NCBI RefSeq assembly: GCF_001274875.1
Contig: NZ_CP010899.1
Coordinates: forward strand, 62,001 to 126,000
DNA: 64,000 nt
Origin: Spiroplasma kunkelii CR2-3x
GTDB taxonomy: Bacteria > Bacillota_I > Bacilli_A > Mycoplasmatales > Mycoplasmataceae
Reading direction: 5' to 3'
Of this stretch, positions 38,059 through 49,122 are shown in pieces (within the stretch, counting starts at the first letter, position 1; each line of letters begins with the position of its first letter). Both the position numbers and the translations under genes were made by a program. The notes under the pieces are model-generated. The model made no database searches and was not told where the DNA came from. It worked only from the letters and a program-made list of their open reading frames with translations.

Positions 38059-39760
38059 TAATATATGATCCGATTGTATCATATAAAGTTTGTGAATAAA
38101 CATTTTCTGGATTATTGGCAAAGGCTAAGGAATATAATCTTGTCTTTGCTGCTGTTTGTAAATTTTGTTGTTGTGCAAAAGTATATTCAATTCATTTTAG
38201 GATTTGACCTTTAATATTTTTTGTAATGTCAACTGGTGTTCCATCTTCATTATAAAGAGCTTCACCATTTTCATTGTATGTTCCTAAATAACATTTTTCA
38301 TTATATAATCATGATAATGAACGCCTAATACCACCTTGTTGTGCTAATCAAGCTTGATCTAAATCAGTTGGTGTTCCTCCTGATCCGTATCAAGTTAATG
38401 ATAATTCTTTATTGTTTTTATTATCATTTTTATAATTAATATTCATATTTTTCATTAAATCAACAGCATAAATTGGTAATACTAAGACAACTGACCCGTA
38501 TCTTTTATTTGTATCTAAGAATTGGTAACTTGAAGGGTCTGTTCCTTCACCTGATTTTATAATACCTGGTGTTTCTGTATCAATAATTTTTTGTTTATAT
38601 GTATCAGCATTGTTTAAAGTTGTAAAAATATCATTTGGGTTTTTATTTTTATCAATTCCAACAAATCCTTTAAAACCACTAATCCCAAAAATTGGATCAA
38701 TTCCATCTTTAATCATATTATTAAAGATTTTACTTTGGTTTTTCTCATTAAACATGTTTTTAAGTTTTTTTATTAAAATATCCTGATTATTAGTTAAATC
38801 AGAATTTAATTGTTCAACATTTGCTAATGGTTCTTTATTTGTATCTTTATTATTAAATAATTTGTCTAATTCTTCTTTATCTAGTTTTAATTCTCACACC
38901 ATTTTAACATATGATTTTCATCGTGATCCACTAATGGTATCTCATGATTGAATAGCATTAAATAATGCACTATTTCTATTTAGATAAATTAAACTATTAT
39001 CTCCGGTACCATAGCGCTTAATCTCGTTTTGGTGTAAATATGTTGCAGTAATAATTTTATCAATAACTGCTGGCACTTCAACATGTGTATAATAATCTTT
39101 AAACCGAACTTTTAATGCAACTTTTTTTTCATTTTCTGACATTGTATTAAAGTCAGTATAATTAGCTCCAGCACTTTTACTTTTAATTTCGAAATTAGCT
39201 TCTCCTTGTTCTTTTCTTGATTTCATATAATTTGGTTTATCTGTTCCTTTTCAGAAATATGATTGAGTACCGCCAACATATCAACCTTCTGATTGATAAT
39301 CAGACGCATATCCTTGTCCCGCAATTGTTGTTTCTAAAGGTGTTGAATTAGAAATTCCAGTAAAGTATTTTGTACTTAAATTATCAAGTGCAACTTGCTC
39401 AACAAAGTTAATAAATTGTTTTATTAATAATGAATCAGGTTGGTTAATGTCAATTGTTACTCCGGTATAACGTGCTCTTGTTGCTTCTTCTGAAGCATAG
39501 AAAAATTTTGAAATATTAGTATCTAATAATCTTACAGCCATTTCTTTTAGGGATGCTTTAGTGAAAATGTCATTAAATGAATATTTAGCAACATTTGATT
39601 CATTTTCTGAATTAATTTGTGCAATAATTCAACGTTTAACTTCATCAGCAATTGCTGGGTCGGTAAATCTTTCAAAATCTTTTTTTGCACATGCATAAAG
39701 ACTTGTGCCAGTATAAGAAAGAATAGAGATTGTTCCTAAAATACTTAGTAGTTTTTTCAT
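38045..39760 (-). CDS. large lipoprotein (second of a coupled pair)
   Basis: 571 aa. The signal peptide MKKLLSILGTISILSYTGTS leads to the lipobox SLYAC, so it is anchored by Cys outside the cell. The mature part is hydrophilic (SEEATRARYTGVTIDINQPD, GQGYASDYQSEGWYVGG) with TGA-Trp codons. I do not recognise a domain; mollicute surface lipoproteins of this size are often in paralogous pairs. Its ATG overlaps the TAA of the upstream gene by one base (TAATG), with the RBS AGGAGG inside that gene's last codons, so translation is coupled. Confidence 0.85.
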
Positions 39761-42006
39761 TATCGTTTACCTCCTATTTTATAAAAATATTTTATTGGTT
39801 CTGTTATTACAGGAGGGAATTTATACACTCATAATGGAATTTCTGCCAAAACAGTTGATTTTGTGTAATTTAAACCAATTTTTTCATGTCATACTTTTGC
39901 GTTATTAATTTTTTCAACAATAGTTTTTGGATCAATCTTAGCGGCGGGTCCTCCCATTTTATATCCTTCAATTGTTTTATTTTCTGCTTCGAAACTACTG
40001 TATAAACGTTGAACAGTACCTCCTGATAAATTAGTTGACATTGCATTAATAATTGAAATAAATCAATCATGATTTTTCTCATGTTTTTCTGAATCTTTAA
40101 AAGTAAGAAAGTTTTTCAATCATTCTTGTGGACCAGCACCATTTGTTAAGATTTTATTATTAAAATTATTAAAAAAGTCATAAATTCAAAATCATCATGT
40201 TTTATCATCAGTTGAACCATAACCAGAACTTAATGTAGCATATTTTTTAACTTCATTTAAAACATTAAATTTTAGTTTACTGTTATTATTGCTATTTACT
40301 AAACTACGATTTACTAAATATCATAAGTATTGAGCATTACTAAATTGTGTATTCATCTTTTGTTTTGCTTTGTCAACTGTCATGATTTTTGATTTATCTG
40401 TTAATGAATTAAAAAAATTACTTGAATAATTTAAACTTTTAAATTGTCAGTTGCTATCATAAGCGTCGTATGATGTTGGGTCAGCATCCTTTAGATATTC
40501 TTTGCCATCAATATGAACTAAGTTTAAAGCATTTGTATCAAAGAAACTAATAACAATATCATTAGTAGTACCAATTTTTCAGGCAGCACTAATTGGATCG
40601 GTTGGATTTTTACGATTAATTTTACTTACCGCACCATTTATATCACCAGGCGCAGTTTCACCAGGTGCATTAATGCTATTATATACACTTGATTTTAAAA
40701 TATTTGATTTAACAGCATCAGCTTGTGTACTTAAAGTTAATAAATCTGATGATGGAGTAACTGTACCTTCACTGTTAGTAATAAAGTCTTCTCAACTTTT
40801 AGCTGAGGATAAAGTTCCTAAATCTTTATTAATTTGTGTTTTTGTTGTTTCATCAAAACTATCTGCTGTAAAACCAGTATTAGTTGGTGTTGCTCCGGAT
40901 TTAAAAGCATATGTTATTTTTGAAATTGCTAAAGGTTTTTCATTTTGGAATCATTTTTCAATTATATATTTTTGAAATAATGATAGTTGCTCAACGTCAT
41001 ATGTTTCACTTAATTCAGGAGTACCAACTGATGTTTTAGATGAATTTTTAAAAATAGGTGTTGCAACTGGTGGACGGTTACTCAAATATTCCGTAATTTT
41101 ATAATTAAAAGTGCCTAAATCTGTTGCAATTGTATTAATACGAGCATTAATTTCAGAGATTGTTAAGTTTGATAGATTATCAATAAATTCTTTTTCATCT
41201 TCATTTCAACTAAAAGCTAATGCCAATTGAGTACGTAAATTTTGATTGTCAGTATTTCAATCTCCTGCTTTATTTCCGTTTTTAAGGAAACTAGCAAAAT
41301 CCCTTAAAATTATAACTGCGCTTTCAGTGTTATTTTGTCTGTATATACGCATATTGTTATTTAATAAAACATTAGTTAACATTTGTGTTGCACTAATTCC
41401 GCCATCAGCACCAGTTGTCATAATGGCAGCTTTATAATTTTGTTCTTCAATTTCATATTTTTTGTTGCCACTAGCACCGCTGATATCTTTATAATTTGAA
41501 TCTAAAAAATCATGATATTTTTTTTCTCAATTTTTTTTCTCACTGTCTTTAAAACTTTGTTTCTTTTTCTCAACAGTATTATTTGTATTTGTGATTAGTA
41601 ATTGTCATTGTGTTTTTAAAATCTCTTTTAAATTTTTATAATCAGCAATATCACCAATTGTAGTTTCTTTTGATACAAAAAATTTATCAGGGTTCGCTAA
41701 AATTGCAACGCTTAAAATTTGTATTAATTGAACTGACATTTTGATTCTTGTTGATCCATCTCATTGGGTTGGATCATTTGTTCATTTTCCATTTCCGGCA
41801 TCTACAAATGGATTTTCTAAGACACTTCAAATATCAGGAGAAGTGATTTTTTTACCACCAAAAATTCCTGGAATTCATGCCCAAATGCTATCACCATTTT
41901 CATTTTTATGTTGATTATTTTTTTCTTTAGTACTACAAGCCGCCGTTCCAAATGCGGTTACGCTCACTAATATCATACTGCTTAGTAATGATAAAAGTTT
42001 TTTCAT
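39760..42006 (-). CDS. large lipoprotein (first of a coupled pair)
   Basis: 748 aa. The signal peptide MKKLLSSLLSSMILVSVTAF ends with the lipobox GTAAC. The mature chain is long, soluble and rich in N, K, T and W (many TGA). It contains no clear enzyme motif. The segment CSTKEKNNQHKNENGDSIW follows the anchor as a flexible linker. The gene is transcribed away from the suf operon; the shared upstream region holds a striking palindrome. RBS GGAAGGATG. Surface exposure suggests a role in host contact or nutrient capture, inferred only. Confidence 0.82.
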
Positions 42007-42086
42007 TTTAGTTCATCCTTCCTTTTGACTTTTTATTTTTGTACTTTTTAATAAAAAATACTAACTACATTTTATTAAAAAAATAT

Positions 42087-42139
42087 AATAAAGTCTACTT
42101 TTAGTCTACTTTTATTGTACAATAAAAGTAGACTTTATT
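42087..42139. promoter_or_regulatory. palindrome with two alternative pairings between divergent operons
   Basis: A perfect 32-base palindrome (42103-42134, centre TTGTACAA) is preceded by an 11-base direct repeat of its left arm (AGTCTACTTTT at 42092 and 42103). The outer copy AATAAAGTCTACTTTT (42087-42102) can pair instead with 42124-42139 over 16 bp. It sits between the lipoprotein pair and sufC, where an operator for one or both would be expected. Confidence 0.55.
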
Positions 42140-42173
42140 AATTAAAAAATAAAGATAATTTCACTTCGGGATT

Positions 42174-42180
42174 AATATAA
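42174..42180 (+). promoter_or_regulatory. -10 element of the suf operon
   Basis: TATAAT-type sequence (TTAATATAATACAT) about 28 bases before the GTG start of sufC, followed by the strong RBS AAAGGAGGGG. Confidence 0.5.
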
Positions 42181-42206
42181 TACATATTTTCAAAGGAGGG
42201 GCTAAA

Positions 42207-43022
42207 GTGAAAAAAATTGAAATCAAAGATTTATTTGTTTCTGCTGATAATGATATTATTTTAAATGGTTTAAATTTAACTGTTAATGTTAATGAAATTC
42301 ATGCTTTAATGGGACCTAATGGAAATGGAAAATCAACTTTATTATCAACAATTATGGGACATCCTAGTTATACTGTTGAAACTGGGGATATTTTAATTGA
42401 TGGAGAAAGTATTTTAAACAAAACGGTTGATGAACGAAGTAAAATGGGAATATTTTTTGCAATGCAATCACCAGTTGAAATTTCTGGAGTTTTAAATTTA
42501 GATTTTTTAAAAGCAATTATTAATGCTCATCGTGATTCACAAATTAAATTACCAGAATTATACCAAGATATTAACCGTAATATTAAAAATTTAAAAATTG
42601 ATGATAGTATGATTCGTCGTTATTTAAATACTGGTTTTTCAGGGGGAGAAAAGAAAAAAAATGAGATTTTACAGTTAAATTTATTAAGTCCGTCTTTAGC
42701 TTTAATTGATGAAATTGATTCAGGTTTAGATGTTGATGCTTTAAATGTTGTTAGTACTGAGTTAAATAAAATGCGAAATAAGTATTTTGCTGCAATTATT
42801 GTGTCCCATTATGATCGCTTTTTTAATTTAGTGCAACCAACGCATGCTCATGTTATTGTTAAAGGTAAAATTGTTAAAAGTGGAGATTATAATTTAGTTA
42901 AAAAAATTAACGAAGAGGGATACGAATGATTATTACAAGAATTAAATTTAACAGTAGAAAATAAACAAAGGGGTGTTAAACCTTTAGCGGGAATTGGGTG
43001 TGCTGCTCAAAAAGGTAAGTAA
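42207..43022 (+). CDS. sufC: Fe-S cluster assembly ATPase SufC
   Basis: 271 aa ABC-type ATPase that drives the SufBCD scaffold. Walker A MGPNGNGKSTL (about residue 35), the Q loop (FAMQSP), signature FSGGEKKKNEIL and Walker B ALIDEIDSGLD are all present. GTG start with the RBS AAAGGAGG. The Trp at 42927 is TGA. First gene of a compact operon sufC-sufD-sufS-sufU-sufB, in the Firmicutes order. It supplies Fe-S clusters, for example for the radical SAM protein at 36386. Confidence 0.96.
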
Positions 43023-43024
43023 AA

Positions 43025-43855
43025 ATGCAAGTTTTAATGAATGAACAAAAAATTATTGGTGACAATTTTATTATTGATGCAACAACACCCAAATTAACAT
43101 TTACGAATAATAAAGCTGGTGAAGTTATTAATATTAATTTTGCTACTAATCTTATTAATGAAACTTTTTTGTTTTTTTTAAATTTAACTTCAGAAGTAAC
43201 AATTAACTACAATATTCCTGCTAATAGTCAAATTAATATTATTAATATTTACAAAAATCGTGAATGTGAACAAATAGCTAATCTTTTTTATAATTTATTA
43301 GAAAAAGCACAAGTTAATATTTATCACTTAAATATTGTTAATAGTAGTATTACTGAGAACATTACTTTCAATTTGCGGGGTAAACGTAGTGCTATTAAAT
43401 ATTATTTGGCAAGTATGTCAACACATAAATATCATAAAAATGCGATTATTTATGCTCATCATTTAGCCCCAGCAACCAAAAGTGAAATTAAAACTTACTC
43501 AATTGCAAAAGATAATTCATTACAAACTGTTAAATGTACTAGTCATATTGAAAAAAAAATGGGTAAATCAGAAACTCATCAAGAATTACGATTACTAGTT
43601 TTTGATAAAACTTCAAAAGCAATTTCTGATCCGATTTTGTTAATTGATGAAAATGATATTAAAGCAAGTCATGCTAATGCTGTTGGTATGCTAGACCCAG
43701 AGCAAATATTTTATTTACAAACAAGAGGTTTGACAATAACGCAGGCTCGAAAATTAATTTGTATGGGTTATTTTAAAAATGTGATTGATGCAATTGAGGA
43801 TGAGGAATTACAAAAAAATATTATTGATGAAATTGATACAGAAATTGGAGAATAA
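43025..43855 (+). CDS. sufD: Fe-S cluster assembly protein SufD
   Basis: 276 aa, shorter than the usual 400 or more. The C-terminal signature is complete: SHANAVGMLDPEQIFYLQTRGLTITQARKLI. The N-terminal beta-helix part is reduced. It forms the scaffold with SufB and SufC. It starts two bases after sufC and its TAA overlaps the sufS ATG. Confidence 0.88.
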   Translation: MQVLMNEQKIIGDNFIIDATTPKLTFTNNKAGEVININFATNLINETFLFFLNLTSEVTINYNIPANSQINIINIYKNRECEQIANLFYNLLEKAQVNIYHLNIVNSSITENITFNLRGKRSAIKYYLASMSTHKYHKNAIIYAHHLAPATKSEIKTYSIAKDNSLQTVKCTSHIEKKMGKSETHQELRLLVFDKTSKAISDPILLIDENDIKASHANAVGMLDPEQIFYLQTRGLTITQARKLICMGYFKNVIDAIEDEELQKNIIDEIDTEIGE

Positions 43856-45087
43856 TGATGATTGATTATAGAGAAATTAAAAAACAATTTCCTTTTTTTA
43901 AAAATAATTCTGAGCAAATTTATCTTGATAGTGCTGCTACTAGCTTAAAACCACAAGTTGTTATTGATGCTATTAATGATTATTATACAAATTATGGAAC
44001 TAATCCGCATAATATTGATAGTGATTTAGGATATAAAACAAATGTTCAATATGAACTTGTTCGTAAGAAACTTCAGCATTTTATTAATGCTAAAAAGGTT
44101 TCAGAAGTTATTTTTGTCCCTGGAGCAACTTATGGATTAAACCAAATTGCATATGGTTTAAGTTCAAAGATTACAGCGGGTAATGAGATTCTAATTACAA
44201 AACAAGAACATGGTGCAAATATTTTACCGTGATATCGGATGGCACAAGAAAAAAAAGCAGTTGTTAATTTTTTACCAGAAATAAATTTTCAAATTGATTT
44301 AAAACAATTAGCAAGAGTTATTACTGCTAAAACAAAGATTGTTTCTTTTGCTAATGTGCCAAATATTTTAGGATATGAAAATGATCCAACATCAATTGTT
44401 ACAATTATTAAAAAAATTAATCCGGAAATAATTGTTGTAATTGATTGTGCACAGGGTGTTATTCATATGCCAACTGATGTTCAAAAGTGAAATGCTGATT
44501 TTATTACTTTTTCAGCTCATAAAATTTTTGGCCCAACTGGAATTGGGATTTTATGAGGAAAAGAAGAATTATTGCTACAATTACAGCCGTTAATTGTTGG
44601 TGGTGGTATGAATACTCGAATTGATAATAATGGTTTAGATTATAGTTTAAAAAAATTACCAGACCGGTTAGAAGCGGGTTCAGCTAATATTGCTGATATT
44701 TTTGGTTTTGGAGCAGCAATTGATTTTGTTAATACCCTTACTTTAATAGAAATTATTAAATATAATCATCAGTTAAAACAATATGCAATTCAACAGTTTA
44801 ATAAAAAATTAAAATATAAAGCAATAATTTATAATCATGATAGTAAGGGACCAACATTAGTTTTTAATATTAAAAATGTTTTTTGTCAGGATGTTACAAT
44901 GCATTTAGGAAGCCGCAATAAGATTACTGTTCGGAGTGGTGATCATTGTGCGCGGTTAATTGGTACTGTTATTCCAGAGAAAAATACAATTAGAGCTAGT
45001 TTTTCAATTTATAATAGTTATGAAGATATTGATTTGTTAGTATCGGCACTTGCAAATGAGAAAGATTTTTTAGGAAGGTTGGTTTAA
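43855..45087 (+). CDS. sufS: cysteine desulfurase SufS
   Basis: 410 aa PLP enzyme that takes sulfur from cysteine. YLDSAATSLKPQVVIDAI near the start, the PLP lysine in FSAHKIFGPTG (Lys223) and the catalytic cysteine in RSGDHCARL (Cys365) are present. It uses TGA-Trp codons at 44230, 44488 and 44554. ATGATG at the start; the first overlaps the sufD stop. Confidence 0.95.
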
Positions 45088-45540
45088 ATGGAATTTAATA
45101 AAAATGACCCAATGTTTTTACGACAAATTATTATGGACCATTATTCAGAACCACAATACAAAGGTTTAACAAAGAAACCAACAGTTTATTCAATTCATCA
45201 AGCTTCTGAATCATGTATTGATGATATTTATTTAGAATTAATGATTGAAGGGAATAAAATTATAAGTGCTCGGTTTGACGGTGTTGGTTGTGCAATTTCA
45301 ACAGCATCAAGTGACATTATGGCACAAGAGCTAGAAGGAAAAACAATAAAGGATGGTTTAGCAATTATTGAAAATTATTTAGAAATGGTTTTTGACAAAC
45401 AATATGATGAGAACAAGTTAAACGATTTAATTGCTTTTATTAATATTGCAAAACAACCTAATCGAATTAAATGTGCGACAATTGGTGTTACTGGTTTTCA
45501 AACAATATTATTAGATTTATTAAAAACAGATAATGATTAA
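45088..45540 (+). CDS. sufU: sulfur transfer protein SufU
   Basis: 150 aa. It receives sulfur from SufS. Three cysteines in the family positions: SCIDDIYLE (the usual residue before Asp), GVGCAISTASSDIM and RIKCATIG. It starts directly after the sufS stop with the RBS GGAAGG. Confidence 0.93.
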   Translation: MEFNKNDPMFLRQIIMDHYSEPQYKGLTKKPTVYSIHQASESCIDDIYLELMIEGNKIISARFDGVGCAISTASSDIMAQELEGKTIKDGLAIIENYLEMVFDKQYDENKLNDLIAFINIAKQPNRIKCATIGVTGFQTILLDLLKTDND

Positions 45541-45560
45541 TATCAAAGGAGGTCTTATTA

Positions 45561-46973
45561 ATGCCAAAATTAAAGCAAGAAAAAGAAATTAAAGAAATTT
45601 CTAGTTATAAATATGGTTTTAATGATGGAAATATTTCTTACTATAATACTGGGAAAGGTCTTAATGAAACAATTATTAATGAAATTTCAGATCATAAAAA
45701 TGAACCAGATTGAATGCGAGAATATCGGTTACAGTCATATCATAATTTTTTAAAAATAAAAAATCCAAGTTGAGGGCCAAACTTAGAATTTATAGATTTT
45801 GATGAGTATATTTATTATATTAAACCAACAGAACATATTGCAACAAAATGAGATGAGGTTCCTGAAAAAATTAAAAAAACCTTTGACCGGTTAGGTTTAC
45901 CAGAAGCCGAACGTGAATATTTAGCTGGAATTAAAGCTCAATATGATAGTGAGCCAGTTTATGGAAGTATGTTAAAAGAAGTTGAAGAAAAAGGAATTAT
46001 TTTTTTAGATTGTGATACCGCATTACGTCAACATCCAGCGTTATTTAAAAAATATTTTGGAACATTAGTACCAAATACAGATAATAAATATGCTGCTTTA
46101 AATGGAGCTGTTTGATCAGGTGGATCATTTATTTATGTTCCAAAGGGAGTTAAATTAGAAAAACCATTGCAGGCTTATTTCCGAATTAATTATCAGAATA
46201 GTGGTCAGTTTGAACGCACATTAATTATTGTTGATGATGATGCAGAATTACACTATATTGAAGGATGCACAGCACCAATTTATTCTCGTGATTCTTTACA
46301 TGATGCTATTGTTGAAATTTTTGTGGGAAAAAATGCAAAAATGCGTTATACAACTGTTCAAAACTGGAGTGATAATGTTTTAAATTTAGTAACAAAACGT
46401 AGCATTGTTGATGAAAATGGTCAAATGGAATGAATTGATGGTAATATTGGATCAAAAATTAATATGAAGTATCCGAGTGTTATTTTAAAAGGAAATAATA
46501 GTAAAGGACAATGTATTTCAATTGCGGTAGCAAAGGAAAATATTATTCAAGATGCTGGTTCAAAAATGATTCATTTGGGAAAAAATACTTCTTCTAAAAT
46601 TATTTCTAAATCAATGACTTTTAATGGTGGGATAGCAAACTATCGTGGGTTAGTTCATATTGGACCAAAAGCACAGTATTCAAAAGCTAGGGTTGAATGC
46701 GATACTCTAATTCTAGATGGAAAATCACATTCTGATACAATTCCTCAGAATAAAGTTTATAATAACGAATCACAAATTGAGCATGAAGCAACAGTAAGTA
46801 AAGTTTCTGAGGAACAATTATTTTATTTACAAAGTCGTGGTTTATCAGAACAAGAAGCTTTGGAAATGATTATTATGGGATTTTTAGAACCATTTACAAG
46901 AGAATTACCAATGGAATATGCAGTTGAATTAAATCAGTTAATTAAAATGGATATGGAAGGTAGTGTTGGTTAA
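45561..46973 (+). CDS. sufB: Fe-S cluster assembly protein SufB
   Basis: 470 aa main scaffold. Motifs: [48 protein letters not shown], and the C-terminal [23 protein letters not shown] codes Trp at several positions (for example 46113 and 46431). RBS AAAGGAGG. Its TAA overlaps the ATG of the folate cyclo-ligase gene. Confidence 0.96.
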
Positions 46974-47521
46974 TGATAACTCGTGCTAAACAAGAAATTC
47001 GACAAGAAAAATTGTTTGTAAGAAGCAAGATTTCATCTGAGTTATTACAGCAAAAAGAAACTCAGATTTTTAATACTTTTTTTCAACATCCTGGTGTACA
47101 AAGTAAAACAATTGCTCTTTATTATTCAATCAAAAATGAAGTTAATACTATTTTTATTATTAAGCAATTATTTGCATTAAAAATTAATGTTTTATTACCA
47201 CGAATGGAAGGTAATAATTTAAAATTTTATCATATTACCAATTTAACAACTGATTTAGAATTTAATTCACGTTTTGGTCTTTATGAACCATTAAATTCAT
47301 TGCCAATAATTGATACAGAAAAAATTGATGTTCTTGTTGTTCCAATCGTTGCTTTTGATCAAAACAATTTTCGGTTAGGATATGGGAAATGCTATTATGA
47401 TCGGTTTTTAAAAAATTATTATGATCTTGTGATTGGGTTAGCATTTATTCAATAGTTAGTGCCAACCCCTTTGCCAGTTGAAGAACACGATGTTAAAATA
47501 GAAATTATTATTAGTGTTTAA
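46973..47521 (+). pseudogene. 5-formyltetrahydrofolate cyclo-ligase with premature TAG
   Basis: The frame encodes 182 residues, with KQEIRQEKLFVRSKISSELL, VLLPRMEGNNLKFYHI and FRLGYGKCYYDRFL, typical of MTHFS (YgfA), which returns 5-formyl-THF to the folate pool. A TAG at 47453 stops it at residue 160; the in-frame rest contains PLPVEEHDVKIEIIISV, the conserved C-terminal strand region. The truncated protein may be inactive. It is coupled to sufB by a TAATG overlap. Confidence 0.75.
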
Positions 47522-47537
47522 AAATTAAGGATCCAGA

Positions 47538-47627
47538 ATGAACTTACCATTATTACGTGTTGTTAGTAAATATTGATTTAAATCATGACATACTTATTTA
47601 GTAACATTTGTTTTACAAGGTGACTAA
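47538..47627 (+). pseudogene. short N-terminal membrane protein fragment
   Basis: 29 codons, MNLPLLRVVSKYWFKSWHTY..., then TAA. Such a start resembles ABC-2 type permeases of mollicutes, but nothing follows. Confidence 0.3.
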
Positions 47628-47628
47628 T

Positions 47629-47721
47629 ATGTTTAATAGTAATGCTAGGCTAGTTAGTTTAAGTTGAAGTTTTATTTTTTTTATTTTTATTTTTGTTATT
47701 ATTTATTATAAAGATAACTAA
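47629..47721 (+). CDS. 30-aa single-span membrane peptide
   Basis: MFNSNARLVSLSW followed by one hydrophobic span (FIFFIFIFVIIYY) and KDN. It starts two bases after the previous stop. No RBS of note (AAGGTGAC, a few bases upstream). It may be a chance ORF or a remnant. Confidence 0.25.
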
Positions 47722-47764
47722 AAAATGTTGTATGATAATTTTAGACAATTTAATAAATAGTTAT

Positions 47765-47945
47765 TTAGAGTTAGGGAATTGAGTGCGAATCTTAAGCTGT
47801 CCCAGCAACTGTTATATTGACGAAATCCACATTAGCCACTGAAAGAAAAACTTTTGGGAAAGCGATTAGTGAGATGAAATTAAGCCAGTAGACCTTTCTA
47901 AATTTAATTAGTATTATTATATAACTCCTGGGTGTGAGTCATGCA
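47765..47945 (+). promoter_or_regulatory. cobalamin riboswitch
   Basis: Conserved core elements occur in the right order: AGGGAA, GTGCGAATC, GCTGTCCCAGCAACTGT (B12-box side), AGCCACTG, GGGAAAGC, GATGAAATTAAGCCAGTAGACC. A downstream hairpin, ACTC/GAGT (47924-47939), shows CTGGG in its loop (47928-47932), complementary to CCCAG at 47801-47805: the kissing loop that closes when cobalamin binds. So the aptamer looks complete. Confidence 0.85.
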
Positions 47946-47982
47946 ATTATTTTGTAAATAAATAATTTAGTGATTGTTATAT

Positions 47983-48008
47983 AAAAAGCATGTTTGGGAA
48001 TGCTTTTT
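47983..48008 (+). terminator. terminator downstream of the riboswitch
   Basis: AAAAAGCAT / ATGCTTTTT with an 8-base loop, then TTAA. It lies about 40 bases behind the aptamer and could be its transcription-control stem or simply the end of the leader transcript. Confidence 0.75.
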
Positions 48009-48109
48009 AATTTACTGCAACTATAATTAAATTGTCCATTGTTAATTTGCTAAAAAAATAATAAAATTAAAAGTAAATATTATTACTATTCCTAAGTTCT
48101 ATATTTATT

Positions 48110-48845
48110 TTTTCACCAACATTAACAACAATTTATTGTAAAAATGTTAATGAATAGTTTTCCTATTGTGAACAAAATTGAATTTATCAAATGAAGACAG
48201 AGGAAAATAAAGAATTTGCAGTTAATAAATAATAATTATTATAACCAACTGCATCAAGTACATTCCAACAAAAATATTGGTTATATCTTATTCAAAAAGC
48301 AAATATTTATCTTTATTTTATAAAAATGTTGTAAGTCTTGATGAAGAAATACAAAAATTACAGTTTGGTGATACTGCTCATATGCAAGATGTAAAGCATT
48401 TTTATGAGTCAATAACATTTACAAAAACTGATGATGATAATGTTTATATTTCTAATTCCTTTTTGACGGAAAATGCCCCTGTTAATTGCTATACAATAAT
48501 CAATGGCACAAGAAAAATGAAAAGATCTTAAAAATAGTAAAAATATGAAGCAACTAAATGACCGATTTTAAAAATAGTTTGAACAATGAGAAACAATTTG
48601 TGATTCTCATCCAGTCCAAGAAGTGGATAAAAAATAATTTGTTTGATAAAATTCTAACCGTTAGGGATGTTTTATTGCAGACGGAAATCCAGAAGGCAAT
48701 ATATAGAGTTTGAAGTAACACTGAAAATAAAATTCAAGTGGGAATGAATATTCCCATTATCCCTTGTTAGTAAAGGTTCAATTAGAGTGTCAAAAAATAA
48801 GGCTCAAAGTGTATTTCGAATAGAACTAAATTATCAAAAAGATTA
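48110..48845 (+). pseudogene. decayed protein gene behind the cobalamin riboswitch
   Basis: Fragments in changing frames: YCEQNWIYQMKTEENKEFAV near 48165-48230, FYKNVVSLDEEIQKLQFGDT ... FLTENAPVNCYTIINGT at 48277-48531, EIQKAIYRVWSNTENKIQVG near 48690 and KGSIRVSKNKAQSVFRIELN ending at 48845. Hydrophilic, N/K-rich content resembles mollicute lipoproteins, but no signal peptide survives. It would be the natural target of the riboswitch if the leader was ever functional here. Family not recognised. Confidence 0.45.
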
Positions 48846-48884
48846 AATAAATAATAGTTTTAATAAAATAAAATACCGATTACC

Positions 48885-49060
48885 CCACTGAGGTTTTTAT
48901 TTTAAAATAATTGGTGAAAATAAGGTCCAATATATTCCACCACAACTAATTCCTGCAATTAATAATACTTTTCGTGTGACTGATGTTTTGACATATTTAA
49001 CATCGTAAAATTGAAATTCTTTTAATAAAGGTTATAAAAATGCCAAAATAATTTCATAAT
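48885..49060 (-). pseudogene. membrane protein fragment
   Basis: On the minus strand a readable piece YDVKYVKTSVTRKVLLIAGI and SCGGIYWTLFSPIILK ends in a stop followed by KPQWG. It holds one hydrophobic span. Not recognised. Confidence 0.3.
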
Positions 49061-49122
49061 TTTATTGTATAATTATTTATAATTATATTATTTATAATTA
49101 TCTTGAAAGGAGATGAAATTTT

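Noticed and set aside
40673-40975. Plus-strand ORFs opposite the large lipoproteins (also 41246-41437)
   Set aside because: They are antisense to a frame with signal peptide, lipobox and RBS on the minus strand.
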